The notes: generated by a model from the sequence alone, not told the origin. A stretch of DNA of 64,000 nt from Brevipalpus yothersi (GCA_003956705.1 QZCP01000010.1:114448-178447), one strand, 5' to 3'; numbered from the stretch's first letter, positions 24,201 through 36,570 are shown. Made by a program: numbers and translations.

Positions 24201-25339
24201 AGACTCTTGATGAACTCTGTAGAGTTCGATGGGTGTAATCAATTCTGGGTCAGCTATTTGACCATCAATTCGGGGAACCAGATCAAGACCGAGTAATCGA
24301 TTACCCAAATCGATGTGCTGAGTAATTTTGAGTTTCAATTCTTTCAATTGATCCTGAGTTAATGTTGCTTCGATTATTTGTCGTCGCCATTCGATGAGAT
24401 CATTGATGAATGAGCCTATTTTCTCAAAAAGTTCAGTATTTCGTTGAATATATAGTTGATTGGTCCATATTGGATGCCAATCACGAAGACACTTGACCAC
24501 CTCTTGAGATACAGGATCTTCGAGTGGTACTATTGTCTCGAAAAGTCCCTCGTTGACCAGTTTATGAGGCTTGAGAGCCACAAAATTTGCGGGAAATATA
24601 CCGATCTTGGATCGATTTCGAGTACAAAAACCTCGAAACCATGCACCATATTCTTCGACAATATGCAAAGTATCTCCAATCTCAAGATCCAAAGCTTGTG
24701 GACAGTCGGCCTTGTAATTGAAGAGAGCTTAGAAAAAAGAGTAAAAAGTGGGAATGTAGATGAGTTTTTCCCAGTCAGTGTTTGAAAAAGATGGAGAAAA
24801 GAATAGAGAGGAGATAACGGATTCCTTTATGATTGTAAGTACAATTTCTTCTAGATAACCACTAGTATTAGTTGGGTAACAAAGTGAGGGTAGACTGATA
24901 AACTGAATATGACACACATTTTTTTCGCTATCATCTCAATCAAATCAATAGGCTACACTTTATAGCTCCCAAACTTCCTCATCTCTAACGCTATATTTCA
25001 AATTATCCGGTCAAAAAAATGACCCAGTTCAGTCGATGGTTCTCACATACACATGATGATGACATAGTGTAAGGATGAGCTGATTCTACAAGAAAATCAA
25101 CTCAACCGACAACCGGCAGTAGTAAAGTTGTTGGAGAGAGATAAAGATTGAACGGAAGTATTAATCAAATTTGAACGCCTCAACATGATACAGGGAGGAA
25201 CGGAACATCAATACATATCGAAAGCCTGTATTCGGGATAAAAGTTGCTAGAGACGAGATAAATTCTACTTACTGACAGCATATTTTTTGCTTTTTGTAAG
25301 CTGCCATCGATCACCGATCGATTGGAGAGAATCTTTCAT
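18280..25339 (-). CDS. mbc: DOCK1/5-type Rac guanine-nucleotide exchange factor (myoblast city homologue)
   Basis: Large Rac activator working with ELMO in cell migration, engulfment and myoblast fusion. Exons (minus): 25273-25339, 21190-24727, 18980-20967, 18799-18901 and 18280-18715; phases agree, total 2043 residues. The 67-base first exon encodes MKDSLQSIGDRWQLTKSKKYAV, matching the DOCK1 N-terminus, and joins ALFNY-type SH3 sequence (about residues 20-80). The C2-like DHR1 domain that binds phosphoinositides lies about 430-640. The DHR2 exchange domain follows in exon 3, with DNEFKSLWIERTILKTSGKLPGILRWFEV. The tail is proline-rich (PPLPPR, PPPPIPPMRP, PPPPPPLPVKR), as expected for CRK adaptor binding. 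Almost the whole N-terminal half is one 3.5 kb exon. The N-terminal SH3 places it in the DOCK-A group. Confidence 0.93.
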
Positions 25340-26051
25340 AGCAATAAATGAGTAAATTTGTGTGATGAGAAAGTGATGATAGAAGATGTTGTCCGTAGAT
25401 ACACTTTTTTTCACTTCCTAGCCTACATTATTTGTGTGTAAGAACAGTGGCTGGATGAGCGGTCGATGAATTGAACTTTTTTCTTTCCAGAAATCTCGAA
25501 ATAATTTGTACAACATATATTTGAAAGAGCATCAATAATACATTTTGAATTAAGTCACAAAAATTCAGAACATTCGATCCCTCATCTATAATCAAGGAAT
25601 TGTCCGAAGGACACTGATGCGGACTTGTCAGATCATCTCCATCATCAGCATCATCTAATTAATTTTTGAATCAATTCATTCCACACCATCACAGTAAGCC
25701 CTGATAAATTTTCACCAAATAAATGAGCCCATGGCTGCTATCAGCTCATATCAATGGGTCACATAAGAAGGAAAAAAAAATCATTCACAAGTCACTACAT
25801 TTCCTCCCAATTAGAGTCAGTGTTTGTGTGCGTATTATAGTAACAGAATCATCAATTGATAACTTAACACACACAGAGAGAAAGAGGCGTGAAGTAGTGT
25901 CACTTGGATTGAACTGATGTCTCAAGTATACACACAACAATAATATACAGTGAAATGTGATTGTCACACCTGAATCAATCACATGAATTCACTTGACAAG
26001 TGGTTAAATTTGTTAATTACATTGGCATACTAAAGTATCAATGAAAAAAGA
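25340..26051. other. Intergenic between DOCK and COPA genes
   Basis: Contains the DOCK promoter side. No gene seen; short frames on both strands lack family resemblance. Confidence 0.45.
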
Positions 26052-26179
26052 GAGAGCAAAAGAGAGAGGAAAAGAGAGAGGAAAAGAGAGAGGAAAAGAG
26101 AGAGGAAAAGAGAGAGGAAAAGAGAGAGGAAAAGAGAGAGGAAAAGAGAGAGGAAAAGAGAGAGGAAAAGAGAGAGAAA
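26052..26179. repeat. 12-bp purine minisatellite (AGGAAAAGAGAG)n
   Basis: About ten near-perfect copies of a 12-base unit. On the minus strand it would read as a Leu-Ser-Phe-Pro repeat because 12 is a multiple of three, but no gene supports translation. It is strictly purine on one strand and can form triplex or other non-B DNA. Confidence 0.95.
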
Positions 26180-26520
26180 GATGAAGAGATTCATTGAACT
26201 CACAACCACCCACTAGAGGTCTCTGGGGAGAGGGATGAAAAAACTTTTTTTTTCAATTTAAGATCAAAAATTCGATGAGGTACTTACATATTTTCGATTA
26301 TCATATAGAATTTTATGATAGATGATAGTTTCAAGAGGTTAGAATGAAGGGGTAAGGAGTGATTGCTTCAACTCCTGATGCCCGATTCTAAGGATAGGAC
26401 TTTGAGATTCTCCAATTCACGGAAATCAATCCTGACGATAGGTCTGATAAAAAGTGAACTTTAATTTAATATTCATCATCATCTTAATAATCTTAATAAT
26501 TTTTATTAGAGGAAGGATAA

Positions 26521-29500
26521 TCATTTTAGGTCCATAGAAATTTGTAGACCTGAACATGGCCTGTCTATTTGGGAAATTTGACATATTTGACAGATTTTCC
26601 CTTTATATTCGGGTAAATAAGAAGCGGAACAGAATGGACATTTGATTTCAGGACGTCCTCTGTAGATCGGTTTGTATGAATATCCGCAAACAACGAATGG
26701 ATTGTGTTCGTCATATTCCAATTTATGTTCATCTATTGGACTCTTCTCGGCTAACTGAAGCAGTTTCTTAACCTGTGCGGCAACATCGGGCTTAGGTCCA
26801 AGCTCTAAAAGTCTTCTGGCGAATGAACTTGCTGTTTTGTAGTTTTTAAGCTTGAAAAATAGATTGGCGGCTGTTCTCAGGGTGAGGATAGTGTGAACTG
26901 ATTGTAGTTGACAATGTGTGAAGTATGCAGCCATTTCACAGGATCTTTTCTGCTGTTCAAGAGTTTCTTTGGGCATTCCTTTGCGCTCCGTCTCCAATGA
27001 GAGACCGAGAATATATTCCTTGCATATTCTAAGAAGCTGTTTGGCTTCGGACAAATCTTGCTCGGAATCAACAACTAAATAAACAATGCTCCAGAGCAAC
27101 GATCTAAACTTGTCTATTGCCTCGGTAAATCTACCTGCGTGAGTTAATTGATAGGCAGCCTGAAGACGTTGAATAAGTTCGGTAAGGCGGAGAGGTAGAG
27201 ATGGGAGACCATTTTTGCGGCCACAATCTATCCAATTTCTCTGAGGATAGCTGTAGAGCGAACTTTCAAGATAACTGAGACCTGGAAAAGCGACTCTTGA
27301 ACGTGTCCATATCCACATAGACAAAGGCTTGAGAGGTTCAAAATTAACAACTCCAATCTGATCATTGAGCAATCTGAATGCGCTCTCGAAAGAACCAGCC
27401 GCAATATGATCCACAGCAAGTCTAGAGTTGTTAACCCAATTTTGTGAAAGAGGCTGACCCTTGGTTGGGCCGACAAAATAACCATCATTTTGGGTAGCAG
27501 CTGATGCTTCGACCTCTGGAAGTTCGAGATCCTCATCTTCAACATCCCATCCAGGATCTTGACCTTGTAAATCGAGTTTCGGCTCGTCACCTTCTTCATT
27601 GTCTTCATCCAATTCCAGATCTTCATCATCTCCCCATCCTTCGCCACCAACATCTTCGATGAGATCAGTAGCAGAAGTCATCTCTCCTGTTTTAGCTTTA
27701 GTTGCTGCCATGGCACCTTCAAAGAAACCTTTCGATACCGTCAAAAGAGGCCAATTTTCATCACATCGACTGATTGGAGGAGGAGGTTGGAGGAGTTCAG
27801 CGTTAGGGTCAATTTCTGGGAGCTTATCAACGTTGAGCATGGGCTTGAGTTCTTCAGCTTGTTCATTCAAACCATGAGTAGCGGCACAAAGATATGCCAG
27901 AGATGTTTGTCCACAATTGCGTAGTATTTTAACTCTCTCTTCGACATCACCCAGAAAGAGAGCGATCTGAAATTGGGCTGATGTATCTTTCCTAACTTCA
28001 GCAATTTTCATCATCTTCCTCAGTTTACCTAGATTGCCTGTGATGAGATACAAGAATGCTAATCTGTCAAAGTTCTTCGTTCTTTGGTAGGCGATTTCAA
28101 CAACTTGATGGTTGCCTTGCCAGAGAGCTGCTTCGGCCAACTTTTCCCAACATGCTTTATCATCCAACTTGCGAGCTGCTTCTAGAGCTATTTCTATGTT
28201 ACCACATTCTAAGGCGAGAGCTAGACGGGTTCTTTCATCCTTAACGAAATGAAGAGCGACTTCTGGATAGCCTTTCTTCTGTAGATAAGCGATAATCGAT
28301 TGTCCGATCAGTTTACTTGTCCTTATCATATGGAGAACTTCATCATAGTGACGATTAACCAAGGCTAATTTGAATCTGAATTCTGTTGAATCAATCGACA
28401 ATTTTTTAGAGACACCATCTCGATTCAGGCAATATACTGAGTCGTCTTTGACTCTGGTTAGATATATAGGCAAATCTAGAGTTCGTATGATTCCATAATC
28501 GCCATTTGGAAGAGCATATTTGATGTGATTCGCTGTGGTATAGATGAAAACACCAGAATCATCCCAAGCACCACTTTTCACTGCGGTTGTTTCGGTGATC
28601 AAACAAAGTATATCCAATTTTTTGTTACATATGGTTACTGTGTTACGAGCTAATAGAGCTACATGGTTCATCTCAATGTCCCACACAACATGCTTTACGC
28701 CTGAAACTTTGGCACAAGCTAATGAACGAGAATGTTGCACGTCAAATAGGGTGACATCGAAGCTCTTCAATAGCAAAGCACCAGTACCAGCGTAGAAAAT
28801 ATTTTCACATGATGGGGTTGTTAATTTTCTTAAAGTTTCTCCACTTATGTTCTTGATTATTATGTTTTTGGAGAGGTCTAGGACAGCAAATCTATTACGA
28901 GCCACCCAAATAGCTGGTGCACCTTGGTACCTTTTGCACTCTGGTTTCGGAGGATTCTTAAAATCGATATCCTTTGGAATGAAATATAAATCGTGGAAAC
29001 TATGCATGTGATTAGACGAAACTCCAGACACCAACATTGCATGTTCAGCAAAATTATAAGATAGTGAGGAAAATCGAGTTCTTTCAGCGGGACGTAATTG
29101 CATTATCGGCACATCTTTGAATGTTGTAAAATCTAGTCGTCTAAGAAAATCATCTTTCACGTAGTAAAGCAAGTTCTTGACCAGAACATAGGCCGGTCTC
29201 TCTTTGTCTAGCTTAAATAAGAACATACCACTATCATGGCCAGCGGCGAATAAATTCTGAGATGGATGGGAGGCTATTACCCAGAAACGGTCATGTTCTT
29301 TTCGATACGTTAGGACTAGGTTTCGTTTGTTTAAGTCCCAAACTCTTATACTCTTGTCCTCCGCATTACTTAACATAAGATCAGCTTTGGGATGAAATAC
29401 TACACAGGAGACGTTGTGATAATGACCTCTACATGTGTCGATTTCCCACGCTTTCGAGTCATTCATTCGCCATAGTTTGACCAGTCGATCGTCCGAACCG

Positions 29501-30280
29501 GATGCTATTAAGGGTTTGTCAGGATGGAAACATGCCCAATTAACACCCCTTGCATGACTTTCTAGAACGTGCTTCACAATTGCATCGGATTGACCAAAAA
29601 GATCGGTGCTACCCGGTGATTTAGCGCTGTCATCCAAGCCACCTGGTCCAGGGGCTACGTTCTTCTTTCTAAGGCCGGAGATGTCCCAAACTCGCACTGT
29701 TTGATCGAGTGATGCGGAAACAACAAGATCCTCTTTGGGATGAAACTGGGCGCACATTACATAATGATTGTGTCCTGTTAATACTGAAATACAAGTCCTA
29801 GACTGCCAATTCCAGATACGGATCGTCTGATCATCTGAAGCGCTCAGGATCCACGGATATTCATGATGGAAATATGCGGTTCTGGGAGAGAGAATGATTG
29901 AGAAGGTCAATGCAATAATTGAATATGATGATGGATAGATAGAGTTAAAGACATTAGATGTCAATATTATCGTTAAATATTTACCTTATATAGTCAAGAT
30001 GACCCAACAGAGTGAAGATACACCGGCGACTTTTGTAATTCCAAACTTTAATCTTGTAATCATCGCCACCGGACACAAACAGCGGCTGTTGATTGTGGAA
30101 ACAAATACCTCGAACGGGTCCTTCATGTTCATCAAATTTGTCAATCAAAGTACACACTCGATAATCCCACAATTGAATGAGTCCACTATGAAGTGACACC
30201 AGGATCCATGGACGTTTATGATGGAATGAGAGGCCTTTAACACGGGCAGATTGTGTTTCAAATTTGGTAAGTAATGACAT
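26521..30280 (-). CDS. COPA: Coatomer subunit alpha (COPA), 2 exons
   Basis: Alpha subunit of the COPI coat, which drives retrograde Golgi-to-ER transport and binds dilysine cargo signals. Exons 29985-30280 and 26521-29881 (minus) join in phase 2 and give 1218 residues (human 1224). Seen: N-terminal WD40 propeller with nearly invariant text such as HEYPWILSASDDQTIRIWNW and GHNHYVMCAQFHP, a second beta-propeller, an alpha-solenoid (NRHYDEVLHMIRTSKLIGQS, CGNIEIALEAARKLDDK), an acidic linker around residue 860, and the C-terminal domain that pairs with epsilon-COP, ending in ICQ and GLQISMDLK. The start is set at MSLLTKFETQSARVKGLSFH, matching MLTKFETKSARVKG in human. Only one intron is present, which is compact for this gene. 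Confidence 0.97.
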
Positions 30281-31177
30281 TGGTTGTTCTTCCGAGAATG
30301 GTACCTGCATCCTAGCCCAAATCAAAAACAAAACATGTCCGATATCAAAATGGAAATGTAAATCACAATTGATCACAAAAATTTAACTAAATAAACCAAA
30401 ATTAATAAAAGATGTTCAATACACGCTGGCAATATTTACTCTCATACAAAACACCGCTTCATCATCCTTATCAGGGACCTTTAAAATTGATTCATCAGAG
30501 CCATCTAATGTGAATATTAGATCTGGAGAAACAGATTTAAGTTTATCGTGTAAATAAGATCATTAATTCTCAAATTGAAAAATAATTTGAAACTATCACT
30601 CAAATAGATTAATCTTAATTGTGATTGAAAAGTTTTAATTCAAAAGAATGTAAACTGAATCAATTCGAAATCATCCCATAAACTACTAACCGCCAGATGA
30701 CGCTAATATATAGCCTACTAAAAAAATTTTTATCCATCCTAACTTTGACACAAGCTCAATAAGATTAACTTTAATTATCATTTGAATTGGACAATTTTGG
30801 CAATAATTATTATTGTTTCAAATTAAATGATTACTTACTGAATGATCAATCTCATGGTTGTCAATACTGATGGTTGCAAATTTTCCTTGTAACATCAATT
30901 GATGAAATTTTCGGGGAATTGAGCAATTTTTACGATCTATTGGCGTTCTCTGGTGAAAGTGAAAACAGTTAAGTTGTATGTTATGATTTTGACAGTTTCA
31001 CACATCTTTGGGACAAGACAATTGTAGGTACTTAGCCTGAATATTGATTTAGTTTTGTTGGGTGAAAAATTTTATATTTTCATTCAAATTATCATTGTTT
31101 ACCGTTGAGGTTGAAGGAAAAGGTAGAGGACGTTCTGGTGTATATTGGGTGGGGTAGTGTTGTCGTTTGGATTGGAG
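30281..31177. other. Region upstream of COPA with possible small exons
   Basis: No recognised gene. Three minus-strand segments flanked by splice-like sites are noted as candidates in the findings: about 30834-30890 (57 bases from an ATG to a GTAAGT donor), a 27-base segment near 30693-30719, and about 30450-30535. They may be parts of a small gene or chance. The divergent promoters of COPA and the plus-strand gene at 31178 must also lie here. Confidence 0.35.
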
Positions 31178-31459
31178 ATGATGATGGCAAGCGGTGATGA
31201 TGGTGAAACGAGTGATGAGAAATATTTTGTTGTTGAATTTACCGGATTAATTGATCGTCTATCGATAAAGGAGAAACTTGCCAACGCCAAGTTCATCGGC
31301 TTGGATACCAAAGAGCCTGTATTACAGGCAGATAATTGTTTTTTTCGTGGAAGGTATAAAGACACTGTTGGAACAAACGTGATTTTTGATCAAAAAGATT
31401 TGTCATTTGTTGCTAAAACTGACAAAAAATTGGTTATGAAAAGAGTTTTTTTAGGTTAA
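31178..31459 (+). CDS. GTF3C6: TFIIIC subunit 6-like protein (GTF3C6, tau55-related domain)
   Basis: Small subunit of the RNA polymerase III factor TFIIIC that helps recognise internal promoters of tRNA genes. The single exon encodes 93 residues. The block FVVEFTGLIDRL...KFIGLDTKEPVLQADNCFF then RYKDTVGTNVIF follows the human sequence LVLVELSGIID...VLGIDTERPILQVDSCVF and YEDTLGTCVIF closely. The protein ends soon after this conserved beta-barrel domain, whereas human GTF3C6 has a longer tail (213 residues). The start is the first in-frame ATG of three in a row (31178, 31181, 31184); an acidic Asp-Glu stretch follows. Only 88 bases separate its stop from the next gene's start on the same strand. 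Confidence 0.85.
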   Translation: MMMASGDDGETSDEKYFVVEFTGLIDRLSIKEKLANAKFIGLDTKEPVLQADNCFFRGRYKDTVGTNVIFDQKDLSFVAKTDKKLVMKRVFLG

Positions 31460-31547
31460 ATTGTTTGCTTATCTCATCGAGTGGATCAAGTGTGTAAATG
31501 ATCGACACTTCTTCTTCCCTATTCATTCTGAATTTGGTTTGTGTACA

Positions 31548-32558
31548 ATGCTGATTTCAGTACGACGATGGTGGAAAAATGATTTAAATCCAACGAGAAG
31601 AAGATACTACCTTTATTCTTTTTTTTCTGTTATCATTTTTCTTTTTGTTACCAATTTCGATTGGTTTTCCACTGCCTTCAAAGAGGTCTTCATTTATGAT
31701 CGAACAAGTGAATGGTGTCCTCGATGTGGCCCAGATGCTTTCATTCCGACACATTTGGTAAACGATTTGCAGCTTTATATTGATAAACCTAATGCTTGTG
31801 CCATTAATCAGCCAGTTATCGCATTGGTTTTGGTCACTTCTGCTCCTCATAATCTCAATCGGAGGAATTGGATTCGAAAGACATGGATTCCTAGATTGAA
31901 AAAACTTAATTTCATCGTTCTTTTTTCAATCGGGTACTCTGGAACTGAGTCCGTTTTGGTTTATAAAGAAAATGAGCAGTATAAGGACATAATTCAATGG
32001 ACATTTCAGGATAGTTGGCGTAATCTCACTCTCAAGTCGATTGCGAATATCTTTTGGTTTGAAGATCACTGTTCTAGTGCAGAGTTTTTGATTAAAGTTG
32101 ATGATGATGCAGTGATAAATGCTCAAGCATTATACGATTCTCTTCAACCACTGATTGGTACACGTTCTTTGAGTGGAAAACTTTTAGCCCATAATTCTCC
32201 TTGCTTTGATTGGTGGAAACAGCGACACTGTATGCCAAAAGAAGATCATTCGAAACTTGATTTCATCGAAATTTATCCTCCATATCCTGCCGGTCCGATG
32301 TATGTCATTTCGAAAGAAGCTGTCCTTCTTCTCAGTAAAAGGATGAGAAATACTGAGAATCTAAATGTATACTTTCTAGAAGATGTTTTCCTAACAATTT
32401 TGGCCAAAGATTTGAATGTGAGCATTGTTGATCAGCCTCGCTTTAGATTTTGTCAATATTTGTATTCTCGAAATTTTGAGGAAAAAGTCAAGACTGCAAT
32501 CGTCACCTACGATTGTTCTCTAAAACAAATGAATGTCATATGGAAAATGATTAAATGA
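31548..32558 (+). CDS. Beta-1,3-glycosyltransferase, GT31 family
   Basis: Golgi type II membrane enzyme of the beta-1,3-galactosyl/N-acetylglucosaminyltransferase family. The single exon encodes 336 residues. Seen: short cytosolic tail with RRR, signal anchor YLYSFFSVIIFLFVTNF (about 21-40), then the GT31 motifs: RRNWIRKTWI (usual RxxIRxTW), YKDIIQWTFQDSWRNLTLKS (usual DxxxxDxYxNLTxKT), the metal/donor DxD motif FLIKVDDDAVIN (about residues 181-192), YPPYPAGPMYVIS (usual YPxYxxGxGYxxS), and FLEDVFLTILA (usual EDVxxG). Substrate cannot be told. The frame is open upstream to 31461 but lacks an earlier ATG. A TTTCAG just after the ATG could be a splice acceptor, so a longer transcript or different N-terminus is possible. 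Confidence 0.9.
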   Translation: MLISVRRWWKNDLNPTRRRYYLYSFFSVIIFLFVTNFDWFSTAFKEVFIYDRTSEWCPRCGPDAFIPTHLVNDLQLYIDKPNACAINQPVIALVLVTSAPHNLNRRNWIRKTWIPRLKKLNFIVLFSIGYSGTESVLVYKENEQYKDIIQWTFQDSWRNLTLKSIANIFWFEDHCSSAEFLIKVDDDAVINAQALYDSLQPLIGTRSLSGKLLAHNSPCFDWWKQRHCMPKEDHSKLDFIEIYPPYPAGPMYVISKEAVLLLSKRMRNTENLNVYFLEDVFLTILAKDLNVSIVDQPRFRFCQYLYSRNFEEKVKTAIVTYDCSLKQMNVIWKMIK

Positions 32559-32676
32559 ATCTAGTTTTTCAACATTACATATGATTTGGTATTGTTTTAA
32601 GTTTATTTGTACATTACGATGTTTAAATCATGATTACAATTAGGAGCTTTGCTAAAACCTAAATATTATATTCCAC

Positions 32677-34965
32677 TCACCTTGAGACACAATCGGTCGA
32701 GTTTGTGGAATTTGAAACGTGATGACTAATTCTTAAGACATTTGAATTATTTACATAGCCCTCAGCTTGTAAGAGATCTACCCAGTCTTCATCAGGTGAA
32801 GGGGATCTCCTATTTTCACTGGCACAATTTAGTTGACTACCCGTTTGAGATCGCGTAGTATCAATATCATTAACACTAGATGAAGTTGCTTGACTATTTG
32901 AATCAGCAGAGGTGTCGCTTGATTGCGCTACGCCGTTGAGGTGGCTTGAATTGGCTGATGAATTGGTGAGGATTGTGCTTTGACTGTTTCTAGCCATCTC
33001 AGAGAGGACAGACGGAATTTCGTAATGATGGAAAAAGTATATCATCGAGTGTTGGATGAAAAGCCATGAGGTGAGCAGGGCTAAACTAGAATAATGCCCA
33101 TAAAATCGATAATCATAGGCATAAAAGAGGAAATGATAAAGATAAAAGAACTTGGGCCAATGTCGCCGAGTAATCATGGTGTAGCAACAGAATGCATCAT
33201 ACTGATCGGCAGCCCATACGATCAGCATGACATTGAATGCAGTAGTAGTATCATTAAAAAATTCAGACATGACGGCTTGCATTGCGACCAAAGCCAAGAT
33301 CACCATCGAAAGAGGTGCAAAAGGGAAAGTGTAATTGACATTGTATTCCAACATTTGCATAAATTCAGCTGCAAATGAGAGAGGCTCTTTGTGAGAAAAA
33401 AGTATGACAAGATATTTTATCATTCTTCAGTACTTACCAATGAAAACAAAAACAAGATGATGAGCGTATCTCAGAAGCATTGAATTAAAAAGTGTAAGAA
33501 CAAGCATGATGAAAAGAGCAACAAAATAAGCACTCCGAGTCATCCAGATGTTGACAAACCGATAATGTTCACCAGTGACAACATTTCGAAAATATCCTAC
33601 ATAGAAATATCAATTAGAACCGACAGTGACCCATGCTATCTATGGTTACCTTTGTTATTCTGCCTCTCCGCCAAGGTTTGAAGACTTCCCATAAGAATGA
33701 CATCATATCCAAGAAGATTTTTCAGCAAAAATCGACCAAATCTATCTCCAAAACATTTATCACGATTCGGATCTAATGATATTGTTTTGATAGGTATGTT
33801 CAATTTTTGTCTAGTTTTTGGCGTTAACCTTAGAAAACCATATTCTAAAGAATATTCCACTACATGTTGCTCTTGGGGCCAAACTGTGTGTAGAAGAAAG
33901 AGAAAGAGAGAAAGAGAGAGAGAGAGAGAAGATTCAAATCAATCAGATCATCAGGAGTTATCAATCAAGAATTTGGATTTAATTCGGTTTTAATTTTTGA
34001 TGGATGAAAAATTTCGAATCCTTTCATCGTTTTTCAACAACTGATCCCAAAGCTAATTTTTCACCAAGGTCAGTATCATGAATGTTAAAGTGATTGCTAA
34101 ATTTGTAAGTTAAGGCGAAATCGAGATTCATTCGATAAATGATGGGAGGATACCTCATTTAGAGGACCGAATTGCTATTAATGCACAAGAGTGTGTGTGT
34201 GAGAAAGAGAAGGTATATGAAGTGGAGGAGATAGGAAAAGTTTAGTTAACGAAGCGACCTGATTTCGCATTGTATGTTAAGGTCAAGGAGTACCATTTCG
34301 GTAATGAAAATGTAAGAGAGTGAGCAAGAATGTATCGGCTATCGCATAACAGACGTGAAGTTGTAGCAGCAAGTGTTTGAAAGGAAAAGTGAATAAATTA
34401 ATGCTGGAAACGTACCTATTCTTGCCAGTATTTGAAGTTGATTCAAATTTTCGTCCAAAAAAGATTGATAGCCATCACTATTTGAAGATACCAGTGATTC
34501 GACTGAATCATCGATAGAAACATTGGTCAATGTAGCTACATCATTCACGAGAGATGATGATATGAGAAGAATCTTTCTCTCATCTGATTCACTGTCTTCC
34601 TTATTATTATATTCACTGGGTTTCATGTCTTTCGCAATATCTTGAGCATGATTCATAGCCGCTTGTTGTTGCATTGAATCAATTATTTCTACCCTAAGTA
34701 TACCATCTCGAAACCAGCTATCCTCTACTGATTCCAAGCAATTGATTGGTCTTTGAATGAAGACTACATGGAGGTATGAAAGTGTGAGAAGAGACAGTAG
34801 AGCTAATAAGAGAACTCCAAATTCGAGAATACTTCTGACTCGTGAAGGAACTTTTGTAGCATACTTGAAGGCCAATCTTTTGAAGCCTCTACGATGAATA
34901 TCATCGCGTACCTCTAATATGCCATGAGGTCCATTGCTGTTATTGTTATTGGTTATCGTGCTCAT
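32677..34965 (-). CDS. TMEM259: Membralin (TMEM259), 4 exons
   Basis: Multi-pass ER membrane protein linked in animals to ER-associated degradation. Exons (minus): 34416-34965, 33650-33883, 33438-33596 and 32677-33368; phases agree, 544 residues (human about 620). Seen: first membrane segment LLLALLSLLTLSYLHVVF followed by RPINCLE, then VEYSLEYGFLRLTP and DKCFGDRFGRFLLKNLLGYD, then GEHYRFVNIWMTRSAY, then the highly conserved MSEFFNDTTTAF, IVWAADQYDAFCC, YRFYGHYSSLALLTSWLFIQ and HSMIYFFHHYE, ending in a serine/asparagine-rich tail. Exon 2 is preceded by a polypyrimidine/CTTT tract serving as its acceptor. The stop TGA lies inside an AAG-GTGAGT donor-like sequence. A minus AATAAA at 32602-32607 supports termination here. 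It converges with the GT31 gene ending at 32558. Confidence 0.95.
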
Positions 34966-36570
34966 GTTATTTTTAATTAATTATTAAATAAACACATTGA
35001 TCGGTGTGTGATCAGATCAAATGATGAATCGAAAAAAAGATCTGTAGTACCAGGAATGCCTGTTGGGATTACAGTATGATAATGTTATGGATAGGGAAAA
35101 GAGTAAAGCAACTTAGAATACACAGAAACACAAACCAGTCAGTTACCTACCCTTAGTCAGTTTAATTTGATGTTGGACTCATTAAATGAAGTACATAGAT
35201 AAGGCAATCGAGTATCCATTGGAATCACTGTGATTTACTCTCACAAACCAATCAATGATATCAATCAGTCAAAAGTGGACACAAACACAGATAGCAAATA
35301 GCGATGATTATTGATGGAAGATATATCTAAGAATGAGGAGAGAGAGAACAAAGATCTAGATCAACATTGTTATTCTATACACACAAATATTATTTGATGG
35401 GATCAATTTCAACACACACAGAGAAACAAAGGCAGTTATATAACAGCAGCAACAATGATAATAATGATGTTAACATTGATCAGCGAGACGATAACAGACT
35501 TTGGCTTGTGAAAAAAACAGATGAAAATACGTCGTTTCAATCTTGAATTATTAGGGTGACACAGTTAAATATGCATTTATGAGTGTTTATGTGAGTGTAT
35601 ATGGAATGAATCGATCCGCCTTGACACTTCCTATGGGAACATTACAGAGATCGCACAGAGGCATCAGATTCTATTCTGCTTATGTATATATGTATGAAAT
35701 TCCTATCATCAGAAATCTGAGTCATCTGAGAATCAATCTCAATATCATCTCTATTCAAGAAATAATCATGCTTTGACACCAATTCAAGACGATCAATTAT
35801 GTTCCCCTGAAAAGAAAACACACACCGATACATACACAAAGAAATGTATAAATAAATCTTATACAACAAAGAATCGAGATGATCTCCAGAGAACACTGGT
35901 GTTGCACACAAAAAATGTCCAGGAAATAGTTAATCAAATCATTCTACACACAAGTACGATCTTCTTACCTGGTCCAAGGTGATGAGCGTGAGAGGAGATT
36001 AAACATATAGTATTAAATTCAAGTTAATTAAACAGTTATAGCCAGCCAAGAGATTAAATAACATGAAACAGTTTGATGAGTGAAAGAAAAAAAATGAAGC
36101 GAAAAAGTAAACTCAAGGCAACAGATTTTGCGCGACTCACAAAATCAAAACAAAACACACAAAACGCTTGAAGCAACGCTTCAGCTTGAGCTTTTGGTTG
36201 AAGCTTGCTTTGTCCAAATGAATTCGCTTTGAGAGAGAGAGAAAGAGAAAGAGAGAGAAGCTGAGAATACTCGTAATCTTGACTATTTTCGTTTTCTTTT
36301 TCGTTAGTCAAAAAACACCGCAAAAAATGATCAACTCTGGTCAATTGATAAAATTTTCTCTCTCTATCTCTCTGTTTGCGCTCTCTTTGATAGTTGATGC
36401 CAATTGATAAGGGAGCTTACATGTATTCACAATGACTCTCTTTCTTTTTCGGGTACTTAAATGAAGGCCAACCGCACTAGGACCTCGATTCGATGGTCAT
36501 GATGCTGATGGTGATGATATAAGCTATCAGTTTTTGCTTTTCGTTCAGTTCCACAAGATGGAAGTCCTAT

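Noticed and set aside
26013..26213. Leu-Ser-Phe-Pro repeat protein on the minus strand
   Set aside because: It is only the translation of a 12-base purine minisatellite, with no flanking gene structure.
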